A stretch of DNA of 64,000 nt, taken from assembly GCF_947387555.1 (NCBI RefSeq), contig NZ_CANDNZ010000002.1, positions 806,001-870,000 of the forward strand, read 5' to 3'. Under the pieces are notes generated by a model, which did no database searches, was not told where the DNA came from, and worked only from the letters and a program-made list of their open reading frames with translations. Shown here in pieces: positions 35,548 to 47,803 of the stretch (its first letter is position 1; each line of letters begins with the position of its first letter). The position numbers and the translations under genes are program-made. The stretch comes from Thalassomonas sp. RHCl1. GTDB lineage: Bacteria > Pseudomonadota > Gammaproteobacteria > Enterobacterales > Alteromonadaceae.

Positions 35548-36018
35548 TTACAAATAATTGAGTTTAATGCTGATAGCAGTGTCGCCGCGCACAGAGACTT
35601 TGGCATCGTCAAACCCCGGCAGGGAAAATTTTACCTGTAAATTATTGGAAAAAGCCACGCCTTCTTCCGGCACACCAAGAAAGTTACGATCAAGCAGTTC
35701 ATTGGCATTTTCATCATGAAAAATAACCACGGCATAATCACCGTCGGCCAGATGATTAAAAATAGCGCCACTACCGGCATCATCGGCATCAATGATCTGC
35801 TCCCGATAAGGTTTTTTGGTAAAGTCATCTTCATTATCAAACAGTGCCAGCACGATTTTCCCCCGGCTGCTTTGTGGCCCCGTCACCACAACATGCAGCT
35901 TGCTGAGTGCGCCTGTACTGACAGGCTCAACACCTGATGCTGTAACACGCTCGGCAGCACCGACACACCAGGAGGTAAATAGCAAAGGCAATAGTAAGCC
36001 CGATAAGCTCTTATTCAT
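35548..36018 (-). CDS. Exported DUF2141 family protein
   Basis: A 156-residue exported protein. The signal peptide is MNKSLSGLLLPLLFTSWCVGA. The mature protein fits DUF2141: LHVVVTGPQSSRGKIVLALFDNEDDF, then DGDYAVVIFHDENANELLDRNFLGVPEEGVAFSNN, an Asp/Asn-rich loop typical of this transthyretin-like family. The function of the family is unknown. It lies 122 bases upstream of the LytS-like kinase, on the same strand, and could be part of the same transcript or regulon. The nested GTAC repeats at 36121-36197 lie 100-180 bases before its start. Confidence 0.85.
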   Translation of the reverse strand: MNKSLSGLLLPLLFTSWCVGAAERVTASGVEPVSTGALSKLHVVVTGPQSSRGKIVLALFDNEDDFTKKPYREQIIDADDAGSGAIFNHLADGDYAVVIFHDENANELLDRNFLGVPEEGVAFSNNLQVKFSLPGFDDAKVSVRGDTAISIKLNYL

Positions 36019-36120
36019 TTTTATGCTCTCTTTTGATCCTTGTTAATCATCAGGCCTGCTCCGCCGGCCATCTTTAACCAGTGTATTTTCCCCGCTTAAT
36101 CAGCACCAGCAGCAATTACC

Positions 36121-36197
36121 CCAGTGGTACACCCGGCAGATTGAATGGTACATAAATCGTGAATATGTACTTTTCAGCCGCCAATTTGTACCACTGG
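36121..36197. promoter_or_regulatory. Nested inverted repeats with four spaced GTAC cores
   Basis: CCAGTGGTACA (36121-36131) and its perfect complement TGTACCACTGG (36187-36197) flank an inner perfect pair GTACATA (36148-36154) and TATGTAC (36164-36170). The four GTAC cores start at 36127, 36148, 36167 and 36188, about two helical turns apart. It sits between the divergent DUF2141 gene and the orphan response regulator, and looks like a multi-dimer operator. Confidence 0.55.
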
Positions 36198-36316
36198 CAG
36201 AATAAGAAATTGCCCCTTGAAATAAGAAAGCTTATTTTTGCTGTCAGATGAAAAGTAGATAAGAGTATTGCCAACACGGCGACTCTTTGCAGTTAAGAGA
36301 GAAAAGAGGCAGCGCA

Positions 36317-37024
36317 ATGCAAAACTCCATTTTACTGATAGATAACGACCGGGAATTAACTGCCGAGCTAAGCCATTATCTTGCCAGCGAAGGTTTTGAC
36401 CTGACCGTGTGCAATGATGGCCTCTCAGGTTTGCTTGAAGCCAACCGGGGACAATATCATTTAATATTATCAGATCTGATGCTGCCTAAGCTCAGTGGTT
36501 TCGAGTTTTTGAAAAAGCTCAGGTCCACCAACCAAACACCGGTGATGATGCTAACGGAGCGGGACGATCAGTTTGACCGCATCTACGCACTGGAGTTAGG
36601 CGCGGATGATTATTTATGTAAACCCTTTAATCACAGGGAACTGGTGGCCCGGATTAAATCCATTGTCCGTCGCATGCTGTATTTCAAGCCAATGGAAATG
36701 CAAAACACGATAAAAAGCAATGAACTGGTATTATCCACCACCACCCGCGAGGTCTATTGCCACGACAGCGAGCTGAATTTAACCGGCTTTGAATTTGAAA
36801 TCCTGGCCCTGCTGATGTCCCATGCCGGCACAGTAGTAGACAAGGATAAAATTGCCGATCAGGTATTAAGGCGCCCGCTGTCTTCTTTTGATCGCAGCAT
36901 AGATATGCATATCAGCAAAATCCGCAAAAAAATTGCCGAGATCACAGACCAGGAGAAAATCAAAACCGTTCGCGGCGCCGGCTATATTTTCCTGACCGGC
37001 TCAGTCGCACGTCATTTAAATTAA
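36317..37024 (+). CDS. Orphan OmpR-family response regulator
   Basis: I start it at the ATG at 36317 (AGAGGCAGCGCA upstream) rather than at a TTG ten codons earlier, giving 235 residues. The receiver domain shows LLIDNDRE (one acidic pocket residue is Asn), the phospho-acceptor Asp53 in ILSDLMLPKLSG, MMLTERDDQFDR and Lys in YLCKPF. The winged helix has LTGFEFEILALLMSHAG, SFDRSIDMHISKIRKKI and VRGAGYIF. No kinase gene is adjacent, so its partner is elsewhere. It is divergent from the DUF2141 gene and shares with it the GTAC repeat region. A 10-base hairpin follows at 37043. Confidence 0.9.
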   Translation: MQNSILLIDNDRELTAELSHYLASEGFDLTVCNDGLSGLLEANRGQYHLILSDLMLPKLSGFEFLKKLRSTNQTPVMMLTERDDQFDRIYALELGADDYLCKPFNHRELVARIKSIVRRMLYFKPMEMQNTIKSNELVLSTTTREVYCHDSELNLTGFEFEILALLMSHAGTVVDKDKIADQVLRRPLSSFDRSIDMHISKIRKKIAEITDQEKIKTVRGAGYIFLTGSVARHLN

Positions 37025-37042
37025 GCCCGGCGACAACCTATC

Positions 37043-37073
37043 AAACCGGAGCTAGTTACCATTGCTCCGGTTT
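37043..37073 (+). terminator. Hairpin after the orphan response regulator
   Basis: AAACCGGAGC at 37043-37052 pairs perfectly with GCTCCGGTTT at 37064-37073 over an 11-base loop. It lies 19 bases after the stop. Only three T close the right arm, so it is a moderate terminator candidate. Confidence 0.6.
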
Positions 37074-37217
37074 AAAGCTGCAGTTAAAAGCCTAAGCAAA
37101 CAAGCCCACGCTTGTATCTCGCCATTATTTCCATTTGAATTTACACCTTCCCCACCGGTATACTCGCCTAACCTGAGTTAACCATAAATGACCGCTTCCC
37201 CTGTTAGGAAAGACTTG

Positions 37218-38123
37218 ATGTCACACGCTTTTTCCCATAAATCTCCGTCAGAAATTTACTTATTATCATTACAGTCAACCCAGAGCCGGGTCACCATGAG
37301 CTCGTTATTAAATATCGTGGCCTATAAGCTACAGCAGAAAAAAACACACCAGCAGGTGGACTGGTCCCTGGTTAATTATGAACAAATCCTAAGCTTATTG
37401 TCTGATTTAAGCCAGCAGGGAAAGTCCCCCGCCACCATGAATGTTTATCTGTCGGCACTAAAAGGTGTCGCCAAAGAAGCCTGGCGCAAAAAACTCATTG
37501 ATGTCGAAAGCTACCAGCATATCAAAGAGATCAACCGTATAAAGGGCAGCCGCAGCAGCAAAGGACGGGCGCTGGAATTAGATGAGCTTAATGAACTCAT
37601 TGATTATTGCATGCAGCAAGAAGGCGTACTCGCTATGCGAGATGCCGCAGTCATTGCCCTGGTTTACGGTGCAGGCCTGCGCCGCCATGAAGCCGCAGGC
37701 TTAATGCTTAGCGATCTCGACCTAAGCGATGGCACCATCAAGGTGCTGGGCAAAGGCAATAAAGAACGCATCAATGCCCTGCACAACCGTATTCTCGAAA
37801 TAGTGGAAGTCTACCTGGAAGAGCGTTTAACGGCTCCGGGGCCGTTGTTTTTAAGGGCTAGGAAAGGTAACCGACTGATTAATGAACCTATTTCCGGGCA
37901 AACCATTTACGATATTATAATACGCCGCTATAAAGAGGCGGGATTAAAGCGTTTAACCCCGCATGATCTGCGCCGCACCTTTGCCACTAAACTGCTCGAA
38001 GGCGGCGAAGATGTTTTCCTGGTGCAGGATCTGATGGGCCATTCCTCGGTGGAAACCACCAAAAACTACGACCGGCGCAGTGAGAAAGCCAGGAAAAAAG
38101 CCGCCAAGGCGCTGCCGTTTTAA
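37218..38123 (+). CDS. Tyrosine recombinase/integrase, solitary
   Basis: The start is taken at the ATG at 37218, with AGGAAAG spaced 5 bases before it; the ATG ten codons upstream (37188) is the alternative. About 301 residues, a XerC-like size. The N-terminal SAM-like domain (to about residue 110) is followed by the catalytic domain with Arg in GAGLRRHEAAG, Lys in GKGNKER, HDLRR, GHSSVETT and the nucleophile Tyr in NYDRR, so it should be active. It lacks a long arm-binding N-terminus, has no excisionase, phage or att repeat nearby, and no integron array follows. It may be a chromosomal or captured recombinase. Confidence 0.88.
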   Translation: MSHAFSHKSPSEIYLLSLQSTQSRVTMSSLLNIVAYKLQQKKTHQQVDWSLVNYEQILSLLSDLSQQGKSPATMNVYLSALKGVAKEAWRKKLIDVESYQHIKEINRIKGSRSSKGRALELDELNELIDYCMQQEGVLAMRDAAVIALVYGAGLRRHEAAGLMLSDLDLSDGTIKVLGKGNKERINALHNRILEIVEVYLEERLTAPGPLFLRARKGNRLINEPISGQTIYDIIIRRYKEAGLKRLTPHDLRRTFATKLLEGGEDVFLVQDLMGHSSVETTKNYDRRSEKARKKAAKALPF

Positions 38124-38198
38124 ACCTGATTTAAAGTGGCTCACATTTTGCTGGTAATATCACTCCCTAATATTAAACTCCCTAACCGGAAACATTAT

Positions 38199-38852
38199 AT
38201 GAAAAAAATTTTTACCGTATTTATAATAACACTATGTAATCTCTTAATTTCTTCACATGCCTGTGCCGCCCTTGTCTCTCTGGATTTTGATGACATAACC
38301 GGTAATAACGTACTCTGGCAAAGCGACAGATATCTGGCAAATAAAGAGGTTTTGTTTCAAGCAAACGACGCTGATTTATACGCCTACGATGATCCGTCTC
38401 CCGGTCATGGCGGGGAAAATGTCGCCACATCCGGGTTAAGTTATATTTACTCAGGTACGCCAGGTCACGGCAATAGCGCTATTACCGTGACCTTTTTTGA
38501 CCAGGGCAATTTGGATAGCTTTGGCGTTACCAACTTTCTTCAATTTGATGTCGTTGATTATGCCAGTGAAAATACTGCTTTATGGAGCTATCGCGTATTT
38601 GATATCAATGGCGACACCTTGTTTAGCGAAACCGGTACCGCTTCGGGTGAAACGGTGCAGATTTCAACCAATATACCGCTCATTCACGGTTTTACTTTTA
38701 CCCCTTCCATTGATACCGAAGGTTTGGACAGCTTTGTTTTTGAAAACGTTACTGCTGCCAACAGTGCCAGTGTACCTGAGCCTGTCACTGCGCTTTTATT
38801 CGGTTTAGGCGCTTTAGGTCTGCTCACCAAAAGAAAGCTATCATCGCCGTAA
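38199..38852 (+). CDS. PEP-CTERM sorting-signal protein
   Basis: A 217-residue protein from the ATG at 38199. A signal peptide (MKKIFTVFIITLCNLLISSHACA) leads into a beta-rich domain with GHGGENVATSG and SFGVTNFLQFDVVDY. The C-terminus carries a complete PEP-CTERM tag: VPEP, then the membrane segment VTALLFGLGALGLL, then the basic end TKRKLSSP. Such proteins are cleaved and anchored by exosortase and often belong to exopolysaccharide or biofilm systems. No exosortase or polysaccharide gene is in the window, so the sorting enzyme must be elsewhere. It begins 75 bases after the recombinase. Confidence 0.85.
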   Translation: MKKIFTVFIITLCNLLISSHACAALVSLDFDDITGNNVLWQSDRYLANKEVLFQANDADLYAYDDPSPGHGGENVATSGLSYIYSGTPGHGNSAITVTFFDQGNLDSFGVTNFLQFDVVDYASENTALWSYRVFDINGDTLFSETGTASGETVQISTNIPLIHGFTFTPSIDTEGLDSFVFENVTAANSASVPEPVTALLFGLGALGLLTKRKLSSP

Positions 38853-39165
38853 CAGCTTTCCCAGCCTTGATGGCCGGGGATTAGCTCTATCAGGAAAGAA
38901 TCAGAACCTATGGCCCTGCGCCGTCGCAACAAAAGCAGGCCATAGCGGTTCATTACCTTTAAACAGTGGCGGTTTTCCAGGTGATTCAACAAGATAATAC
39001 CATTTATGGCGCAGGGGAAAATTCTCTGCGCTGCTATAGCCAACAGATAAAACTGCCACAAAGCTCTTCACACTAACACTTAAACGGTAAGTTTCATGGG
39101 CTAAACTAAGCTTGTATTAGCCGAATGCTAAAACAGGCAATCAATAGCTAAAACAGATAGCCGCT
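38853..39165. other. Intergenic region without recognisable features
   Basis: This 313-base stretch lies between the convergent PEP-CTERM and DOPA dioxygenase-like genes. I see no convincing terminator, RNA gene or repeat. The 125-residue minus-strand frame at 38684-39061 overlaps the PEP-CTERM gene and has no domain or signal features, so I do not call it. Confidence 0.4.
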
Positions 39166-39525
39166 TTAAGCCGGATCTTGAAAACAGGATAAATCCAGCG
39201 CTATGCTCTCCCCCAGCCAATAGACATATTCAGTATGATCCCTGAGATCGTCACCGGTTACGGCATGAACAAGCACGCTCAGTTGATTGCGGTTTTTATC
39301 CAACCAGGGAATAAGCGTATCAAAGTCTTTATCATTAAAACTAATTTGGCAGCTCCACTTGGGATGCGGGCCAACAGGGTTCTGATTCACCCGGCCGATT
39401 TTCAAGCCAAAACGTTCACCTGCTTGTTCGCATAAAGGAACAGCTAAATGTAAAGTCTGCTGCTCAAAATAAACATGGGCATGATAAGCCTGGTGGATAT
39501 TCACAGGGCGATTAGGGTTGTTCAT
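39166..39525 (-). CDS. DOPA 4,5-dioxygenase family protein
   Basis: A 119-residue single-domain protein. The family pattern is clear: YHAHVYF near the N-terminus, GPHPKWSCQISF in the middle, and LSVLVHAVTGDDLRDHTEYVYWLG near the end, with the His residues that bind iron. DOPA dioxygenase-like proteins cleave catechol rings, and bacterial members of this length are frequent but mostly uncharacterised. It stands alone, convergent with the PEP-CTERM gene and after the metal efflux operon, with no pathway neighbours to suggest a substrate. Confidence 0.88.
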   Translation of the reverse strand: MNNPNRPVNIHQAYHAHVYFEQQTLHLAVPLCEQAGERFGLKIGRVNQNPVGPHPKWSCQISFNDKDFDTLIPWLDKNRNQLSVLVHAVTGDDLRDHTEYVYWLGESIALDLSCFQDPA

Positions 39526-39727
39526 ATTAAGCTCTCAATCACTAGTATCTTTATTTGCTCTTACACTTGTCGGGTATTTTAGCCAAGTTGACATCTTCTT
39601 ATCGCCAAAGCGGCGAGAGATTAAAACATGGCTTGATCCCCTTTAAAAGCAAAAATGAGTAACTCAATTTACTCAAGCCGGGATTTACCCTGTTTATTGC
39701 GGACTATTCATCACATGCCTTACCGGG

Positions 39728-39758
39728 AAAAAGCCGCTCAAGATTTTAAGCGGCTTTT
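39728..39758 (-). terminator. Terminator of the metal efflux operon
   Basis: On the minus strand AGCCGCT (39755-39749) pairs with AGCGGCT (39738-39732) over a ten-base loop, with flanking A/T pairs, and is followed by T residues at 39731-39728. It lies 14 bases after the czcA stop. Confidence 0.75.
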
Positions 39759-39768
39759 AACGGTCAAG

Positions 39769-43930
<4,162 letters not shown>

Positions 43931-43934
<4 letters not shown>

Positions 43935-45313
43935 TGTGTTAATCCTTGAAATTTATTTTTTACACTATGTCCGGATAGCTCCGGGCTTACAGCGGCAGAC
44001 AGCGGCTCAGCAATAAGTTGCTCTATATCCGCACCATAGGATAGAGCGGCAATACCGGCTTCAATCAACGACCTGCGGGCAAACAGTAATTCTTGTCTTG
44101 CCGTAATATAATCCAGATAACTGTAGCGTCCGCTTTGATAGGCAACTTGTGTTTCATCAAGTGCCTGTTTTAACGTGGGTATGATGGTATTTTGCAAACT
44201 CTTGGCGGTAAAAATCGCCTGTTTTCTGCTTGAGTAGGCCAGAAAGAGTTGACTGTGCAGCTTGAGCACCGCGGTTTCTTTTCGGGCAAGCACCTGTTCA
44301 CGCTCTGCCCGGGCCGACACCAGCGTGCCATGATTGCGCTCAGGGGCAAATAACGGCAGGCTAAAACCTGCAATGAGTGCGGTATCATTAAGTTCCTGGT
44401 TTTGTTTTACCCCCACCGACCATGTGATATCGGCCTTTGCCTGCGTGCGGGCCAAACGTATTTCGGCTTCTTTTAAGCGCTCTTCACCGGCCAATAGCAA
44501 AATCGCCGGATTTTTTTTCACTTTGGCGAATAAACGGCTGAATTCGATATCGTCGGAAAAGTTGAAAAGCTGCCCCTGTACCCGGGAAAATGAAGGCTGG
44601 GTTTCCTGCCACATCATGGCTAAGGTCAGTTTGGCCTGCTCCAATTGTTGCTGCTCGCCCGAGACGGTCAAAGTTGCATTGCCGACAGCCGCCCTCGCCC
44701 GTTTAACTTCTGCCCCGGGGGCAGCACCGGCGTTAAAGCGCTTTTCAACTTCCTGCAGCGCCTCTTGTGCCAGCGCTCTGGCTTCTTTAGCCAAAAACAC
44801 TCGCTCCTGTGCACCAAGCACAACTATATACCTGCGGGTAACCTCCCCCAGCAAGTTTAACGAAGCAAGCTTTCGCTCGGCTTCATTAACCAGGCTGCGG
44901 TTATTGACGATTCCGAGGCGTGCAGAGCGCTTGTCCCCCATTTCCAGCACCGAAGATAAGGAAACCGTAAGAGCGGCAGCGGTAATACCGCTTAAATCCC
45001 CGGTTCCGGCAAAGTTTTCCAGCTCAACCCCCAGTTCATAACCCGGCGTTAAGGCCTGCGTTTGTTGTTGACCCTCCAGAGCGCTTTTCCGGTAATTAAA
45101 CACTTTTAAGGACGGGTGTTCTTTAAGTGCGCGTTTAATGGCCGAGGCCAGAGTTAAGCGGGTTTCTTTAACCTCATCCTGGGACAAGTCCTGTGACCTG
45201 TTTTCGGCGTTTGACCAAGCGCTGAACAGCAATAGACTAACAGCCACTAAGCATTTTGCTGCCGGGCGTAGCAAGTCTGCGCCTTTAACAGGCACATAAA
45301 AACTATAAAACAT
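43931..45313 (-). CDS. czcC: CzcC-type TolC-family outer-membrane channel
   Basis: A 460-residue protein with a signal sequence (VAVSLLLFSAWSNA). The two OEP repeats are visible: the first with ALKEHPSLKVFNYRKSALEGQQQ and the second with VKKNPAILLLAGEERLKEAEIRLARTQAKADITW, both helical hairpins of the TolC fold, ending in AYQSGRYSYLDYITARQELLFAR. It forms the outer-membrane exit for the tripartite metal pump. It overlaps the adaptor gene by four bases and follows a Cys-rich small exported protein by about 100 bases. Confidence 0.92.
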
Positions 45314-45415
45314 CTGTGTTTTATCCTGCGTAATCCAATGAAAATAGTGGTTTTTTTAAATAAACCACCCGGTATTAAATAACTCATTCAAAAGAGAGTT
45401 AATAAATTTACAGGA

Positions 45416-45772
45416 TCAAATTTTCGGGGGCCGCAACAACAAATAATAGGGACTATCAAACCGTGCCGGTTCAAAAGCAGAGATAAAAGGTTCAATACTA
45501 TCAAATTGCGGAAACAATGACGCCAGTGCAAAAGTCACATTTGAACAACAAGGACAAGATTGGCAACTGCATTCAGCACAATCTTCATGGACAGCTTCCT
45601 GCTCTGATATATCCAGCTGCTCGGCTTTCACCTGACTGTGATTCTCACCAAAATCACAAAAGTCTGTCGCAGCAAAAGCCGATTGCAGGCTAAGAACAGC
45701 CACCAGCAAATAACCCCATATAAAAGGCATTAATTTCACCAATGGCTGAAAAAGGCAGGCTAAGCGACTCAT
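45416..45772 (-). CDS. Small Cys-rich exported protein of the metal operon
   Basis: A 118-residue protein that I do not recognise by family. An N-terminal hydrophobic segment (LMPFIWGYLLVAVLSLQSAFA) acts as a signal or anchor; the ATG at about 45730 is an alternative start. The mature part is acidic and contains the cluster CAECSCQSCPCC near residue 70, six or seven Cys in a short span and a likely site for soft metal ions. It is the first gene after the MerR-type promoter and lies about 100 bases before the channel gene, so it should be induced with the pump. A role as periplasmic metal binder or sensor accessory is inferred. Confidence 0.72.
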   Translation of the reverse strand: MSRLACLFQPLVKLMPFIWGYLLVAVLSLQSAFAATDFCDFGENHSQVKAEQLDISEQEAVHEDCAECSCQSCPCCSNVTFALASLFPQFDSIEPFISAFEPARFDSPYYLLLRPPKI

Positions 45773-45832
45773 GTGCTGTAAAAAATAAGGGATAAAACCC
45801 GTTAATATTTGAATTCATCAACTAATCCCTGC

Positions 45833-45863
45833 ATCATAAACCTTCCAGTTACAGTAAGGTCAA
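45833..45863 (-). promoter_or_regulatory. MerR-type promoter and operator for the efflux operon
   Basis: On the minus strand TTGACC (45863-45858), an exact 19-base spacer and TATGAT (45838-45833) give the over-long spacing that MerR-family regulators correct on metal binding. The spacer holds the near-perfect inverted repeat ACCTTCC-N7-GTAAGGT (45840-45860, one mismatch), of the form seen at metal-responsive MerR operators. It lies about 60 bases before the small Cys-rich gene and 9 bases before the regulator start. Confidence 0.85.
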
Positions 45864-45868
45864 GACTT

Positions 45869-46261
45869 TTGAAAATCAGCCAGCTCGCTAAATTAGCCCA
45901 GGTTCCCAGTAAAACCATTCGTTATTATGAAGATATCGCCCTGTTGCCGGCTCCCTGCCGCAATGCCAACGGCTACCGTGAATATCAACAAGCAGACGTT
46001 GAACGTTTGATCTTTATCAGGCGTTGCCGCGAGCTGAAAATTCCCCTCGAAGATATTAATACCCTGATACAGGTGCAATCGGATAAAACTTCCTCCTGCC
46101 ACGGGGTGGACTCGCTGATTGAGCAACAACTGGAAAAAGTCCGGCGCACCATCTCAGAGCTTACCCAGCTTGAACAGACCCTGCATGCCTTATCGACATC
46201 CTGTCCCAATGATATTGTCGGCGAATGCCAGATTTTAAAAAACCTGCATCAGGATAATTAG
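45869..46261 (+). CDS. cadR: CadR-like MerR-family metal regulator
   Basis: The start is the TTG at 45869, because MKISQLAKLAQVPSKTIRYYE is where MerR proteins begin; the frame is open 20 codons further upstream but there it would overlap the operator. That gives 130 residues. The winged helix (KTIRYYEDIALLP, NGYREY) and dimer helix are followed by metal-site cysteines Cys77, Cys112 and Cys120. Cys77 is typical of Cd/Pb/Zn sensors (CadR, PbrR), while copper sensors have Ser there. It is divergent from the efflux operon and should bind the 19-base-spacer promoter between them, switching on the pump in response to metal. The exact metal needs testing; the operator also resembles copper-type sites. 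Confidence 0.88.
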   Translation: MKISQLAKLAQVPSKTIRYYEDIALLPAPCRNANGYREYQQADVERLIFIRRCRELKIPLEDINTLIQVQSDKTSSCHGVDSLIEQQLEKVRRTISELTQLEQTLHALSTSCPNDIVGECQILKNLHQDN

Positions 46262-46275
46262 ACATTATATTTTCT

Positions 46276-46306
46276 CAAGGGAACAACTTATCCTGCTCTT
46301 CCCTTG
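46276..46306 (+). terminator. Weak hairpin after the CadR-like gene
   Basis: CAAGGGAA (46276-46283) pairs perfectly with TTCCCTTG (46299-46306) across a 15-base loop, 14 bases after the stop, and is followed by an A-rich rather than T-rich stretch. The long loop makes it a weak candidate. Confidence 0.35.
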
Positions 46307-46503
46307 TGAAAAATTTCGCTAACGGCTTAGCCGTATAACCTTAGCTCTGCCATTAAATTATCATTTATGATATTTTATATTTATCATAAAGAGATCAGTA
46401 AATTAGAGTATCACTTGATAAAACTTACCCATATTAATTTCAGCCGGATAACTCCCTCTTGTAACGGAGTGCATGCCATTAACACTTTAGCGGTATTTAG
46501 CTT

Positions 46504-47754
46504 ATGACGGCCCCTTTGAATAACATCAAAGTTATTGACTTAAGCCGCATCTTAGCAGGCCCTTGGGCATCACAAATGCTGGCAGATATGGGGGCACAGG
46601 TGATCAAGGTTGAGCGCCCGGGCAAAGGTGATGATACCCGTTTATGGGGCCCACCGTTTATCTCTCCTGCCGCCAAGCAAACTGCCGTAAATAAAAGGTC
46701 GACAGGATCAGCAGCAGAAAGTGCCGCTTACTTTCATTGCGCCAACCGCAATAAACAATCGATGGCCGTCGATATCACCACAGCACAGGGGCAGCAGCTC
46801 ATTAAAGAGCTGATCCTGCAGGCGGATGTGGTGATCGAAAACTATAAAGTCGGCGGTTTAAAACAATACGGGCTGGATTATGCCAGCCTCAAAACACTTA
46901 ATCCCAAGCTTGTTTATTGCTCCATCACAGGTTTTGGCCAAAACGGCCCCAGCGCCCATAAAGCCGGTTATGATGCCATGATCCAGGGGGAAGGCGGCCT
47001 GATGAGCCTGACCGGTGAGCCGGACGGTGTGCCGATGAAGGTAGGGGTTGCCCTGGTGGATATCGCCACCGGCTTATATAGCTGCAATGCCATTTTAGCA
47101 GCCCTGCTCGCCAGGTATTCAAGCAACAAAGGATACGGGCAATACATAGATATTTCCCTGCTCGATGTCCAGCTGGCCATTTTAGCCAACCAGGGCATGA
47201 ATTATCTTGCCACCGGTGAGAATCCGCAAAGGCTGGGCAATGGTCATCCCAATATCGTGCCCTACCAGACATTTGCCACCCAGGACGGCAACCTGATCCT
47301 GGCAATAGGCAATGATCAGCAATTTGAGAAATTCTGCCGCCTTGCCGGTTGCGCCGAGCTGGCAGAGTCGGGCCGCTTTAGCACCAATGCTGCCCGGGTT
47401 TTAAACCGTAAGCAGCTTATTCCTATCATAGCGCAAAAACTTGCCAGGCACACCACAAGCTGGTGGGTGAATGAACTGGAACAAATCGCGGTGCCCTGCG
47501 GCGCAGTCAATACCCTGGAACAGGTAGTCAATCATCCGCAGATCAAACACAGAAAAATGATCAAACAGGTGCCGGATGAAAACGGTGATTTGATCAAAAC
47601 CGTCGCTTCACCGATAAACTTATCTCAAACACCGTTGCAATATAAAAGCGCATCGCCGAATTTGGGCCAGCATACCCGGCAATTGTTGACTCAAGAGTTG
47701 GGTTATAGCCAAAGCCAAATAGATCGGCTGTTTGAGGCCGGTATTATCTCCTGA
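46504..47754 (+). CDS. CaiB/BaiF family CoA transferase
   Basis: A 416-residue class III CoA transferase of normal length. The N-terminus has VIDLSRILAGPWASQMLADMGAQVIKVERP, the CoA-binding start of the family, followed by SMAVDITTAQG and NYKVGGLKQYGLDY. The catalytic Asp157 sits in HKAGYDAMIQGEGGLMSLTG. It moves CoA between an acyl-CoA donor and a carboxylic acid acceptor; without a pathway partner nearby I cannot say which acids. It stands alone, with a terminator at 47772, and is convergent with the hydrolase gene. Confidence 0.92.
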   Translation: MTAPLNNIKVIDLSRILAGPWASQMLADMGAQVIKVERPGKGDDTRLWGPPFISPAAKQTAVNKRSTGSAAESAAYFHCANRNKQSMAVDITTAQGQQLIKELILQADVVIENYKVGGLKQYGLDYASLKTLNPKLVYCSITGFGQNGPSAHKAGYDAMIQGEGGLMSLTGEPDGVPMKVGVALVDIATGLYSCNAILAALLARYSSNKGYGQYIDISLLDVQLAILANQGMNYLATGENPQRLGNGHPNIVPYQTFATQDGNLILAIGNDQQFEKFCRLAGCAELAESGRFSTNAARVLNRKQLIPIIAQKLARHTTSWWVNELEQIAVPCGAVNTLEQVVNHPQIKHRKMIKQVPDENGDLIKTVASPINLSQTPLQYKSASPNLGQHTRQLLTQELGYSQSQIDRLFEAGIIS

Positions 47755-47771
47755 TGAATACTGAATATCAC

Positions 47772-47803
47772 GCCGGGCTTAATACCACCCGGCTTATATT
47801 TTT
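47772..47803 (+). terminator. Terminator after the CoA transferase
   Basis: GCCGGG (47772-47777) pairs with CCCGGC (47788-47793) over ten bases and is followed by TTATATTTTTAA, a T-rich tract. It lies 18 bases after the stop and may also serve the convergent hydrolase gene. Confidence 0.75.

Noticed and set aside
37188-38123. Integron integrase with gene cassettes
   Set aside because: No attC-like repeats or cassette array follow the recombinase.
38684-39061. 125-residue minus-strand frame
   Set aside because: Overlaps the PEP-CTERM gene and lacks signal, domain or ribosome-site support.
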